Assembly (NCBI RefSeq): GCF_017356015.1
Contig: NZ_JAFIQV010000018.1
Span: 39,434 to 103,433, forward strand
DNA: 64,000 nucleotides
Reading direction: 5' to 3'
DNA from: Azospirillum sp. SYSU D00513
Lineage (GTDB): Bacteria; Pseudomonadota; Alphaproteobacteria; Azospirillales; Azospirillaceae
Positions within the stretch are counted from its first letter, which is position 1, and every line of letters begins with the position of its first letter. Under the pieces are notes generated by a model, which saw nothing but the letters and a program-made list of their open reading frames with translations, did not search any database and was not told where the DNA came from. Below are positions 9,801 to 17,821 of the stretch, in pieces. The position numbers and the translations under genes were made by a program.

Positions 9801-10028
9801 CTACGCGGTCGGCGTCTCGCGGCTGCTCAGTTCGCGGCGCAGCAGCCCATGACCGATGAAGAGCCGGTGGAGCGTGGCAATGGATCGGGTTTCGGCGATG
9901 TCCTGCTCGGTGCGCTCCAGCATCCGGCGCAGCCGGTCGGACGGCATTTCGGCGAGTTGCCGCCGAAGGACGGAAATCGGGGCGTTCTCGTCCAGACCGA
10001 CTTCCAGACTGCAATCCGACGCGCTCAT
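9801..10028 (-). CDS. hypothetical short helical protein
   Basis: A 75-residue charged protein beginning MSASDCSLEVGLDENAP. It is predicted to be almost wholly helical, with RRQLAEMPSDRLRRMLERTEQDIAETRSI as the core. No family was recognised. The start was placed at the ATG where low-complexity arginine-rich sequence gives way to normal composition; another ATG 7 codons upstream is possible. It converges on the Fic gene with a 9-base gap. It could be a small regulatory or antitoxin-like partner of Fic, but nothing in the sequence proves that. Confidence 0.5.
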   Translation of the reverse strand: MSASDCSLEVGLDENAPISVLRRQLAEMPSDRLRRMLERTEQDIAETRSIATLHRLFIGHGLLRRELSSRETPTA

Positions 10029-10552
10029 TCGGCACCCTGACCTGTTCATCGCCGGCACTAAACTGCGTGGGCACACCAATGGTTCAACGCAAGCCGGAGC
10101 TTTTCCGGATTCACCCCGGCCTATGTGGCGGGGCCGTTCCGCCGTCACGCCTGAACCAGCACTTAGGTGCTGCGTTGTAATACAAACGTCATGACCTTTT
10201 CCAGACCAAAAGAGGTAGGCTGCGCCCGTTCGCAGCCGAAGGCGGACAGTATGTGCGGCCCGCCGCCTCACCCCTGAGAGGCGGCGGGTTTCCCAGACCG
10301 ACACGGTGACGTCGCGACATTCGCCAGGAACGGGATGCCGTCCGGGGCCTGCCTGGCTCCCATGGACGGCGCGGGCCTGCCGGCAGGGATGGAATGCCGG
10401 CAGGCCTCATTCGCGCGCGAACCCGCGACACGGCAATCGGAAGGGCGCTTCACCAAGGCCACCGGAAAGTGCGGGATCATCCCTGCCGGATCCCGGTGCG
10501 GCTCAAGCCTGGGTGCGGCCAGGAACGCTACGGTACCGCGCTCTCAGGTGTT
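10029..10552. other. gene-poor interval
   Basis: Over 500 bases without a convincing gene between two unknown minus-strand genes. Apart from the hairpin near 10.27 kb, it shows a short AT-richer patch around 10170-10215 that could hold promoters for the 75-residue gene, and GC-rich sequence with small inverted repeats near 10375-10405. Open frames here have atypical residue composition and no recognisable motif. Confidence 0.5.
10259..10292 (+). terminator. strong hairpin, possible terminator
   Basis: An 11-bp perfect stem (CCCGCCGCCTC with GAGGCGGCGGG) with an 8-base loop is followed by TTTCCC. The T run is short, so Rho-independent termination is plausible but not certain. No upstream plus-strand gene reads into it directly. 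Confidence 0.4.
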
Positions 10553-11041
10553 TCAGGTCTTCTTCTGATCCAGCTCCGGAACGGTGGCCGGCCCGGTCAG
10601 GGAGGTGGTCGCCAAGGCGGCTTTCCGGCTCCTGCTTCGAGCGTTGCGGGGAGCCGCCTCGGTTCCGTCGGCGGCGGGGGCAGCGGCAGGGGGCGCCTTT
10701 TTCCTGCCCTTGGTCGAAGGCAGCAGTGTCTCGGCAGCCTTCGCGACCGCGCCTTCCACGGCTTCGACCGCGTCCGTCGTCACCTCGCGCGCGATAGCGC
10801 CGCCCGCCGATCCGGCCTCGGCGGCCTGTTGCCCGAGACCGGCGACGAGCTTCTTCACGCGGTCACCGCCCGCCAGGGCTCCGGCGATCGCGACCAGCGC
10901 CGCCGCGGCGACCTCGCGGCCCTGCGGGGTGTTCAGGAAATCCAGCAGCGAATCGCTGGAATCTCTCAGCGATTTCGGAACCTCGATCCCGGCGATCACC
11001 TTCGGCAGCTTGAACTTGCTCTTTTTCCCCTTGGGCACCAC
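10553..11041 (-). CDS. hypothetical alanine/lysine-rich protein
   Basis: A 162-residue protein starting at a GTG preceded by GGGAGG. The short basic N-terminus (PKGKKSKFKLPK) leads into a conserved-looking helical core (SLLDFLNTPQGREVAAAALVAIAGALAGG) and then a long Ala/Lys/Arg/Pro-rich tail (KGRKKAPPAAAPAADG and similar). The tail resembles the disordered basic tails of histone-like or phasin-like alphaproteobacterial proteins, but no family was identified. The function is unknown; association with DNA or storage granules is only a guess from composition. Confidence 0.55.
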   Translation of the reverse strand: MVPKGKKSKFKLPKVIAGIEVPKSLRDSSDSLLDFLNTPQGREVAAAALVAIAGALAGGDRVKKLVAGLGQQAAEAGSAGGAIAREVTTDAVEAVEGAVAKAAETLLPSTKGRKKAPPAAAPAADGTEAAPRNARSRSRKAALATTSLTGPATVPELDQKKT

Positions 11042-11232
11042 GGGCCTCCCGAAACCGCAACGATTCTCTAAACCGAATGTGCTCCCGAGGGTTCCGGAGT
11101 CAATGGGTTTTGAGCCAAATTTCTCCGTCCGGATCGTGGGGCCTGCGGAGCCCACGACGTGACGTTCATGACGCTTGGGAGTGGGGACACCCGGCTTCCT
11201 CACCCCCTTCGCGGTCCTCCGCGTGACCGGGA

Positions 11233-12939
11233 CTAGGCCAGCGACGGTTTCGGATCGAGAATGGCGAACTCATCCCCGGTGGTCTCCATCTCCGCGATGG
11301 CGTTGCGGTCGACGGAGCGCCGCTCCGTGTCGATGCGGTCGATGAGAAGGAAGGCGCGCTCCGCGTTGCCGAGCAGGGCGACGAGGGCCGCGCGGTCGGC
11401 TGGTGTCAGCGACTCCAGGGTCAGGCAGCGGCGGCGCAGGTCGGTCAACCCGCTGATCCGCGTGTCGGCCCAGCCGGCCGGGTTCATCTGTGCGCCACCG
11501 TGCAGCAGGGGGGTCAGGGCCTCGGTGATCTGATCGAGGACCCCGGTGACCAGTTCACGCGCCGGCGGGGACAAATCCTCGTTCTTCACGCGCACGGCCA
11601 TCTGATGAAGCGTGTCGCTGAGGCTCTCCACATAATCCGCCTCCTCGATCAGGCTCGCCACCAGATCGGTCTGGGAGTAGGGCTGCCCGGGCCGGAGCAG
11701 AGTGACCGCGAAAGCACCGATGTCCCGGCTGAGGATGCCGAGTGCGGCATGGTGTGTGTGCGGATCCTTGGGTGCCTGCGGCAGGCCGCGCGCCGATTCC
11801 AGGAAGACGGCCCCTGCTTCCAGAAGGCGCCCGATCTCCTTCTGGAGTGCCGGCACGCCCCTCCGGATGTCCCCGCGCCGGTCGGGCGTGAGGTGCTTCG
11901 GGACCGAGTAGTCCTCGACGTCCTCCGAGGCGTCCCGGCCGACGCGCGACAGCACCCGTTCGAAGGTCCCGACGAAGGGGAACAGCAGCAGCGTGTTGAA
12001 GATGTTGAAGAAGGTCGAATAGATGCCGATGGCAACGGGCACCAGCGGATAGGTTTCCTTGCCGTTCACGATCAGCGGCACGCCCGGATCGCCGCCGAAC
12101 CATTGCATCACGAAGCGCAGTGCGTCCATCGACAGGAAGAACAGCGGGATGGTGACCATCACCCCGATGATGTTGAAGGATATGTGGGCGTAGGCCGCGC
12201 GTTTGGCGTTCTTGGACAGGTTCAGCGACGCCAGCCAGGAGGTGATGGTCGTCCCGAGATCGGCGCCGAGCGAGAAGGCCACGGCGGTCTGCCAGTCCAG
12301 GATGCCGGACGCGCCCAGCCCCATGACGATGCCGATGGTCGCCGACGAGGAATGGATCATCGCGGTGATCAGGGCGGCCGTGGCGACGCAGGTCAGCAGG
12401 CCGACGATGTTGTCCGCCTGAAGCGAGGAGATCGCCGACATCACCTCGGGCATGCCGCGCAGCGGCCGCAGGCCGCCGGTCATCAGGTTCAGGCCGTAGA
12501 AGATCAGGGAGAAGCCGATGCAGGCCAGCGCGATGCTCTTCACCTTCTCCGAACGGGCGAAAATGTGAACCAGCGCGAAGAAGCCTGCGAGCAGGAGGCC
12601 CAGCGGCCCGAGAGGCAGGGCGATCAGCCCGTTGCCCAGCGTTGTTCCGATGTTGGCGCCCATGATGACGCTGATCGCCGGACGCAGCCCGACGACCCCG
12701 GCGTTCACCAGCCCGACGACCATGACCGTCATGGCGGTGGAGGACTGGATGATGCCGGTGATGAAGGTGCCCGCCAGCACACCCTTCACCGGTGTTCCCG
12801 CGAAGGTGCCGAGCAGCCTTCGCATCTTGTTGGCGGCGACGGCCTGGATGCCGTTCGACATGAACTCCAGCCCGAGCATGAAGATCCCGAGCCCGCCGAT
12901 GACCGGCACTATGATCTGGGTGAAGACATCCACCTGCAC
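11233..12939 (-). CDS. Na+/phosphate cotransporter with PhoU-like C-terminal domain
   Basis: A 568-residue NptA/YjbB-type transporter. The two inverted halves of the Na/Pi cotransporter fold carry the signature QSST (GIIQSSTAMTVMV) and its counterpart MIHSSSATIGIVMG, within eight or more membrane helices over residues 1-320. A cytoplasmic helical domain follows (about 350-560), resembling PhoU, with two LxxxAxxY-like repeats. It should move phosphate with sodium across the inner membrane. The GTG start has an AAGGAG site. It lies 64 bases downstream of a phosphate-binding protein gene on the same strand, so the two probably form a phosphate-responsive operon. Confidence 0.9.
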   Translation of the reverse strand: MQVDVFTQIIVPVIGGLGIFMLGLEFMSNGIQAVAANKMRRLLGTFAGTPVKGVLAGTFITGIIQSSTAMTVMVVGLVNAGVVGLRPAISVIMGANIGTTLGNGLIALPLGPLGLLLAGFFALVHIFARSEKVKSIALACIGFSLIFYGLNLMTGGLRPLRGMPEVMSAISSLQADNIVGLLTCVATAALITAMIHSSSATIGIVMGLGASGILDWQTAVAFSLGADLGTTITSWLASLNLSKNAKRAAYAHISFNIIGVMVTIPLFFLSMDALRFVMQWFGGDPGVPLIVNGKETYPLVPVAIGIYSTFFNIFNTLLLFPFVGTFERVLSRVGRDASEDVEDYSVPKHLTPDRRGDIRRGVPALQKEIGRLLEAGAVFLESARGLPQAPKDPHTHHAALGILSRDIGAFAVTLLRPGQPYSQTDLVASLIEEADYVESLSDTLHQMAVRVKNEDLSPPARELVTGVLDQITEALTPLLHGGAQMNPAGWADTRISGLTDLRRRCLTLESLTPADRAALVALLGNAERAFLLIDRIDTERRSVDRNAIAEMETTGDEFAILDPKPSLA

Positions 12940-13003
12940 GTCGTGCTCTCCTTTGGTTTGGCCGGATTCGTCCGGCCGCCCGAAGTGGCGCCTGACCCCT
13001 CCG

Positions 13004-14044
13004 TCAGGGTTGCCAGTAGGACTTCCAGTAAGTTCTGACCTGCTCGACCGCCCGGTCGGGCAGGGGCACGTAGCCGAGGTCCAGCGCGTCCTGCTGCCAG
13101 CGGGTCAGGGCACCGTCGAACAGGCGGAGCGCCCTCCTCCCCCGGTCTCCCGAAGGGGGCGCCTGCGGCATCAGCGCATAGACGGTGGCCGTGATCGGAT
13201 AGGCGTCCGCCCCGGCCATGTCGGTGGTCAGCAGGTCGAAATGCGGCTTGCCGGCCCAGTCCGCGCCCTCCAGGGCGCTGGCGATCGTATGTCGTGACGG
13301 GGCGACGAACTGCCCGGCCCGGTTCTCGACCCGCGCGACGGTCAGCCCGATGCGGGCGGCTTGGCCGAACTCGACATAGCCGATGGAATTCGGGTTCGCC
13401 TTGACGGTCTCGATGACGCCGCCGCTGCCCCTCGCTCCGGTGCCGGCCGGCCAGCGGAGTTCCGTGTCCACGCCGACCCGATCGCGCCATTCCATGCTGG
13501 CGCTCGCGAGATACGCCGCGAAATTGTAGGTGGAACCGGAGCCGTCAGCCCGATGCACGACCATGACCGGTTCATCGGGCAGCGGAAGATCGGGGTTGAG
13601 CCCCTTCAGCGCCGGGTGCGTCCAGCGGTCGATCTTTCCCAGATAGATGTCGGCCAGTGCCGCGCGGGAGAGGCGCAGGGTGCCATCCGCAACCCCCGGC
13701 ACATTCACCACCACGGCGATGCCGCCCGCGGCGATGGGAAACTGCGCCAGCCCGTGGCGGACGACCTCGTCCGCCCCGAGCGGAGCCTCGGTCGCCCCGA
13801 AATCGACCGCCTTCGCGATCACCCGCATGATCCCGCCCAACGAGCCGACGGGCTCGTAATCCAGGCCGCCCTCCGGGGCCGGAAAATCGCCGCCATCGGC
13901 CTCGGCGTTTCTGAATTTCTCGGCCCAGGCGCTGAGCAGCGGAAAAACGAAGGTGGATCCCGCACCGGTGACAGGCTCCGCGCGGGCCGGTGCGGACAGC
14001 GCCATGCAAACGCAAACAGCGGCAATCAGACGAAGGCGTGTCAT
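13004..14044 (-). CDS. PstS-family phosphate-binding protein
   Basis: A 346-residue periplasmic binding protein. The signal peptide (about 1-22, cleaved after APARA) is followed by the phosphate-binding loops typical of PstS: TGAGSTFVFPLLSAW, the DFGATEAPL segment, and HRADGSGSTYNFAAYL. It ends in WKSYWQP, as true PstS proteins do. No pstC, pstA or pstB follows. Instead a Na/Pi cotransporter gene comes next, so it either serves a Pst permease encoded elsewhere or works as a phosphate sensor or scavenger. Confidence 0.92.
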   Translation of the reverse strand: MTRLRLIAAVCVCMALSAPARAEPVTGAGSTFVFPLLSAWAEKFRNAEADGGDFPAPEGGLDYEPVGSLGGIMRVIAKAVDFGATEAPLGADEVVRHGLAQFPIAAGGIAVVVNVPGVADGTLRLSRAALADIYLGKIDRWTHPALKGLNPDLPLPDEPVMVVHRADGSGSTYNFAAYLASASMEWRDRVGVDTELRWPAGTGARGSGGVIETVKANPNSIGYVEFGQAARIGLTVARVENRAGQFVAPSRHTIASALEGADWAGKPHFDLLTTDMAGADAYPITATVYALMPQAPPSGDRGRRALRLFDGALTRWQQDALDLGYVPLPDRAVEQVRTYWKSYWQP

Positions 14045-14792
14045 ACGTTCACCACTCCTCGACGAGTAACCTTATCCGGAGACATCGCCGATCAGAGTAG
14101 ATGCGGAGAATGACAGTTGGATGAACCGTGCGTTATTAGTGCGAGTGACACGCGATTGCGCTGTCATTTATCCGAAATATTGGAAGAGAGGCGTGCCGGT
14201 TGGACTTGGATGGCCTTTGATATCCATATTTCTGTTCCTGATATGGGGCAGTTGTTGGGGCAGGACGACACGCGGAGAATCCGGTGGCTGGCCCGACATC
14301 CTCGACCCGCACCTGGCTCGCCACTTCGTCATGTCAATCACGCGCATTCCATGGCGCGACCAAGAACGTGGACGCGAAGCGCTTCCTTGCGTCCGCGAAG
14401 GAGCTTAAGTCCACCCCTGCCGGCAACGGTACCGCCGTTCTCGGTAATTCTCGTAACGTCCGCGACAACGCTGCTTGAGAGGGACGGGTTTTCACATGAT
14501 CGCGGCGCCGGGAGCAGGAGCGACGAAAGCTGCTAGCGCAATGGAAACCATCACCGTTTCCTCCACCGGCCCTTTGCGCGAAACACCTATTTATTTCAGG
14601 CCTGCTAGCTGCATGAATGTATCGGTATAACCTCATAAAATCCTGGTTATTCGTTTCTACTTTTTGTTCTGCTGTATCGAGCATCAGAATCGGTAAGGGA
14701 TGTGCCGCAGACCGCAATATCAACACAGCAACGAACTCCGCATGCCCCAGCGGCGTCCAGTGATCGTCTCGGCCTCATTATCCCCTGATGCC
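14045..14792. other. gene-poor, AT-richer interval
   Basis: About 750 bases upstream of pstS with clearly lower GC than the neighbours, especially 14200-14260 and 14580-14700. No frame in it has a ribosome binding site together with normal composition. The best frame (14121-14408, plus) would encode a 95-residue protein with one hydrophobic segment (PLISIFLFLIWGSCWG), but it lacks a Shine-Dalgarno site and has no recognisable domain. The region may hold promoters, an unrecognised RNA, or a decayed insertion. Confidence 0.45.
14099..14116 (-). promoter_or_regulatory. possible half Pho box upstream of pstS
   Basis: On the minus strand a perfect CTGTCAT half-site (14110-14116) lies about 65 bases upstream of the pstS ATG and is followed by a degenerate second half. 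Another CTGTCAT is on the plus strand near 14159. PhoB boxes are two such 7-mers spaced 11 bases apart, so this is suggestive only. Confidence 0.3.
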
Positions 14793-17027
14793 TCACCGCC
14801 GCCGCGGCCCGAACCGCTTCCTCGGCGCGCCCCTGAACCCCGCGGCGGGCGGGGGTGGGCGGCGTTTGGCCCGGGAGGCGAGAAGCTCTGAAAGGCGCTT
14901 GCCGATGGCGTCGCGGCGCGTGCGGACGGCGTCGCGGTCGGGGAAGAGGGGGCGGAACTTGCGGGCGCACCAGTAATAGAGGTCGCAGGCCCGCGACAGC
15001 CCTTCCAGCGTCTCGGCGTCCAGGCCGTCGAGACGCGCGGGGACGACATGGCCGATGGGCAGGCCGGTGTTCGTCTCCACCGCGTCCAGCACGGAACGGA
15101 AGAAGCGCGCCTCCGCCTCCTTGTCGAGGTCGGCGGGGGCGAGCAGCAGGTCCAGCTTGGCCGGCAGGGCCAAGTCGCGGGCGTCCAGCAGCAGGGCGAT
15201 GCGGCGCATGGCCGACAGATCGGCGACGCGATAGGGTGAGCCCGCCGTGCGCGCGTCGGCGAAGCAGTCCACCAGGAGGGTGGCCTGATCCGTGCGCAGG
15301 TAATCGGCAAGGCGGCCGAGCATGGCGCGGGTCGGGCGGACGGCGAGCGGAGCGTCGGGCAGCAGCCGGTGGTCCGTCCGTTCCAGCAGCTGGCGGAGCG
15401 CCTGGGGCGTACCGCGCGCGATGACGCCGAACTCGCCGGCCTCGAACTTGCCGAATCGGCCGGCGCGGCCGGCGATCTGCTTGATCTCCGTCGGCGTCAG
15501 GGGGCGCACGCTGGTGCCGTCGAACTTCTCCAGTGCCGTGAACAGCACGCGGCGGCAGGGCAGGTTCAGCCCCATGCCGATGGCGTCGGTCGCCACCACC
15601 ACGTCGGCCTCGCCCGACAGGAAGCGCTTGGCCTCGCGCCGCCGCACGTCCGGGGCGAGCGCGCCGTAGATCGCCGCGACGGACAGGCCGCGCGCCTGGA
15701 GCGTGTCGCGCACGCCGTGCACCTCCCGCCGGGAGAAGGCGATCAGCGCGTCACCGGCCTGCACCTCGTCCCATTCCAGCCGGCGGTCCAGCATGGTCAG
15801 CGGGGTCTTGCGCTCCAGCTCGACCACCTCCAGCGGCTCGCCCAGATGGGCGGCGGCGCGCTCGACCAGCGGGCGCACCTCGGGCGCGCCCAGGATGAAG
15901 ACGGTGGCGGCCGGCGCCCCCATCAGCGCCGCCGTCCAGGCCCATCCCCGGTCCGGGTCGGCCAGCATCTGGATCTCGTCGATGACCGCGACATCGACGG
16001 GCCGGTCCGGGTCCATCATCTCGATGGTGGAGGCGGTGTGGCGGGCGCCGGGGGTGGCGATCTCCTCCTCGCCGGTCAGCAGGGTGGTCGGCGTGCCCTC
16101 CGCGTTCAGCCGCTCCATCACCTCCAGCGCCAGCAGGCGCAAGGGGGCCAGATAGACGCCATCGCGGGCACCCTTCAGCGCCTCGATGGCCTGGTGGGTC
16201 TTGCCGGAGTTGGTCGGGCCGATCACCAGCACCAGCCGGCGGCCCATGCCGCGCGCCACCGGGAACAGCCGCTCGAAGCGGGCGAAGTCGAAATAGCGGT
16301 CCACGTAGAGCCGCCCGCGCGCCTCCGCCCGCTCGCGCCGCCACGCGTCGAACTCCCGGTCCCAGCGGGACAGCAGCTCCTCCCAGCCGTAGCGGTTGCG
16401 GGCGACGCGCGCCAGCCGGTCGCCGAAGGCCTCGAAGGTCCAGCCGTCGTCCGGCTCCCCGATCTCCTCGGCGTAGGCGCGTAGGCGGGCCGCCGTGGAG
16501 GACAGCGCCGTTTCCATAGCGGAGGCGAGCTGCGGGTCGCGCTCCACGCGCTCGGCCAACTCCCCGTCGGACAGGCCGGCCAGCTCGTCGGCGTCGAAGG
16601 TCCGGGCGACCTGGAGCCGCACGGGGGACGCCATGCCGCGCCAGGGCAGCTCGTCCGTCAGGGTGGCACGGACGCGGGTGCGGTCGTCCGCCGGGTGCAG
16701 GGAGGCCGGCCGCCGGTCCAGCGCGCGGCGCCCCTGCTCCAGCAGGGCGTTGCGGCGGCCCGCGCGGTCGATGAGGCCCTGGATTTCCAGGAGGATGCCC
16801 TCCTTCCGGTCGGCGGGCACCAGCAGGTCGCGCTTGCCCTTGGGCAAGGGCAGGCCGAGCGGGACCAGCCCCATGATCTCCGCATGGTCCATGCGCGTCG
16901 CCCCCGCCGCCGACAGGCTCAGCACCTCCGGGTGGGAGGAGGCGAGGTCATGCACGAGGTGCGGGTCGGCGGCCTCCTGCGCGGAGGGTTCGGGCGTCGG
17001 GGACGGAGCGTCTGCGGGATTTTCCAT
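14793..17027 (-). CDS. Suv3-like superfamily 2 RNA helicase
   Basis: A 744-residue helicase related to mitochondrial SUV3. The N-terminal 260 residues are specific to the bacterial branch. Walker A GPTNSGKT is near 270-277, motif II DEIQ near 350-353, motif V around VVATDAIGMGLNLP, and motif VI QIAGRAGRFG near 517-526. The C-terminal Suv3_C region runs to about 700, and a very basic, proline-rich tail (KRRPPPPAAGF, then RKRFGPRRR) probably contacts RNA. The mitochondrial homologue unwinds RNA for degradation with PNPase. Related genes are common in alphaproteobacteria, but their role there is little characterised. The gene is divergent from the EndoIII-like gene 80 bases away. Confidence 0.9.
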   Translation of the reverse strand: MENPADAPSPTPEPSAQEAADPHLVHDLASSHPEVLSLSAAGATRMDHAEIMGLVPLGLPLPKGKRDLLVPADRKEGILLEIQGLIDRAGRRNALLEQGRRALDRRPASLHPADDRTRVRATLTDELPWRGMASPVRLQVARTFDADELAGLSDGELAERVERDPQLASAMETALSSTAARLRAYAEEIGEPDDGWTFEAFGDRLARVARNRYGWEELLSRWDREFDAWRRERAEARGRLYVDRYFDFARFERLFPVARGMGRRLVLVIGPTNSGKTHQAIEALKGARDGVYLAPLRLLALEVMERLNAEGTPTTLLTGEEEIATPGARHTASTIEMMDPDRPVDVAVIDEIQMLADPDRGWAWTAALMGAPAATVFILGAPEVRPLVERAAAHLGEPLEVVELERKTPLTMLDRRLEWDEVQAGDALIAFSRREVHGVRDTLQARGLSVAAIYGALAPDVRRREAKRFLSGEADVVVATDAIGMGLNLPCRRVLFTALEKFDGTSVRPLTPTEIKQIAGRAGRFGKFEAGEFGVIARGTPQALRQLLERTDHRLLPDAPLAVRPTRAMLGRLADYLRTDQATLLVDCFADARTAGSPYRVADLSAMRRIALLLDARDLALPAKLDLLLAPADLDKEAEARFFRSVLDAVETNTGLPIGHVVPARLDGLDAETLEGLSRACDLYYWCARKFRPLFPDRDAVRTRRDAIGKRLSELLASRAKRRPPPPAAGFRGAPRKRFGPRRR

Positions 17028-17107
17028 GGCCGATAACTAGCCGTGCCGCCGGCGCGCGGCAACCTTTGTCCCTTTGAACTTTTGTTCCCCGGACTGTTGA
17101 GGAGAAC

Positions 17108-17821
17108 ATGACCGACCCAGACGACTTATCCGCGAAGGCCCTGGAAATCCACCGGCGCCTTTGCCTCGTATACGGATGCCCGGTGGCGTACTTCCACGAT
17201 CTCGATCCCCTGAGCGAGCTGGTGTCCTCCCTGCTGTCCCATCGCACGCGCAACGCGGCCTCCTCCAAGCCCTTCAAGGCCCTGCGCCGGCGCTGGCCCG
17301 ACTGGGCCGCCGTGCGCGACGCGCCGACGGCGGAGGTCGAGGAGGCCATCGCCGGCGTGACCTGGCCGGAGCAGAAGGCGCCGCGCCTCCAGGCGATCCT
17401 GCGGCGGATCACCGAGCTGCGCGGCGCGCTGGAACTGGACTTCCTCACGGAGATGACGGTGGAGGAGGCGCGGGCCTGGCTGGAGGGGCTGCCCGGCGTC
17501 GGGCCGAAGACGAGTGCGGCCGTGCTGAGCTTCAGCAGCCTGCGCCGCGCCGCCCTGCCGGTGGACAGCCACCATCACCGGGTCGCCGCGCGCACCGGAC
17601 TGATCCCCGGAAGCCTGCCGGTCGGTCCGTCGCACCGCGTGCTGGCGGCGATGCTTCCGCCGGACTGGGACGCGCAACAGGTCTACGACAACCATGAGGT
17701 CATGATGCTGCACGGGCAGCGCTGCTGCTATTACCAGGATCCCGCCTGCCACCGTTGCGTCCTGCTGGAGCTGTGCCCGACGGGCCAGGCGCTGATGCCG
17801 CCGGCGCGGATCTCCGCCTGA
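17108..17821 (+). CDS. endonuclease III-like DNA glycosylase (HhH-GPD, 4Fe-4S)
   Basis: A 237-residue HhH-GPD enzyme. The helix-hairpin-helix LPGVGPKTSAAVL (about 128-140) contains the Schiff-base lysine K134, and PVDSHHHRV supplies the catalytic aspartate D153. The C-terminal cysteines fit C-x6-C-x2-C-x5-C exactly (C207, C214, C217, C223), which is the [4Fe-4S] pattern of Nth/MutY. It should remove damaged pyrimidines and nick the strand. It is shorter in the N-terminal part and less like E. coli Nth than a housekeeping Nth would be, so the genome may have another. Its TGA overlaps the ATG of the SPL-like gene, implying coupled translation. Confidence 0.88.
   Translation: MTDPDDLSAKALEIHRRLCLVYGCPVAYFHDLDPLSELVSSLLSHRTRNAASSKPFKALRRRWPDWAAVRDAPTAEVEEAIAGVTWPEQKAPRLQAILRRITELRGALELDFLTEMTVEEARAWLEGLPGVGPKTSAAVLSFSSLRRAALPVDSHHHRVAARTGLIPGSLPVGPSHRVLAAMLPPDWDAQQVYDNHEVMMLHGQRCCYYQDPACHRCVLLELCPTGQALMPPARISA

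Noticed and set aside
10268..10290. TPP riboswitch (CTGAGAGG motif)
   Set aside because: Only the short CTGAGAG string is present; the other conserved thi-box segments are missing and no thiamine gene follows.
14121..14408. Possible 95-residue membrane protein in the AT-rich gap
   Set aside because: One hydrophobic segment but no ribosome binding site and no recognised domain; kept only as a note on the gap.
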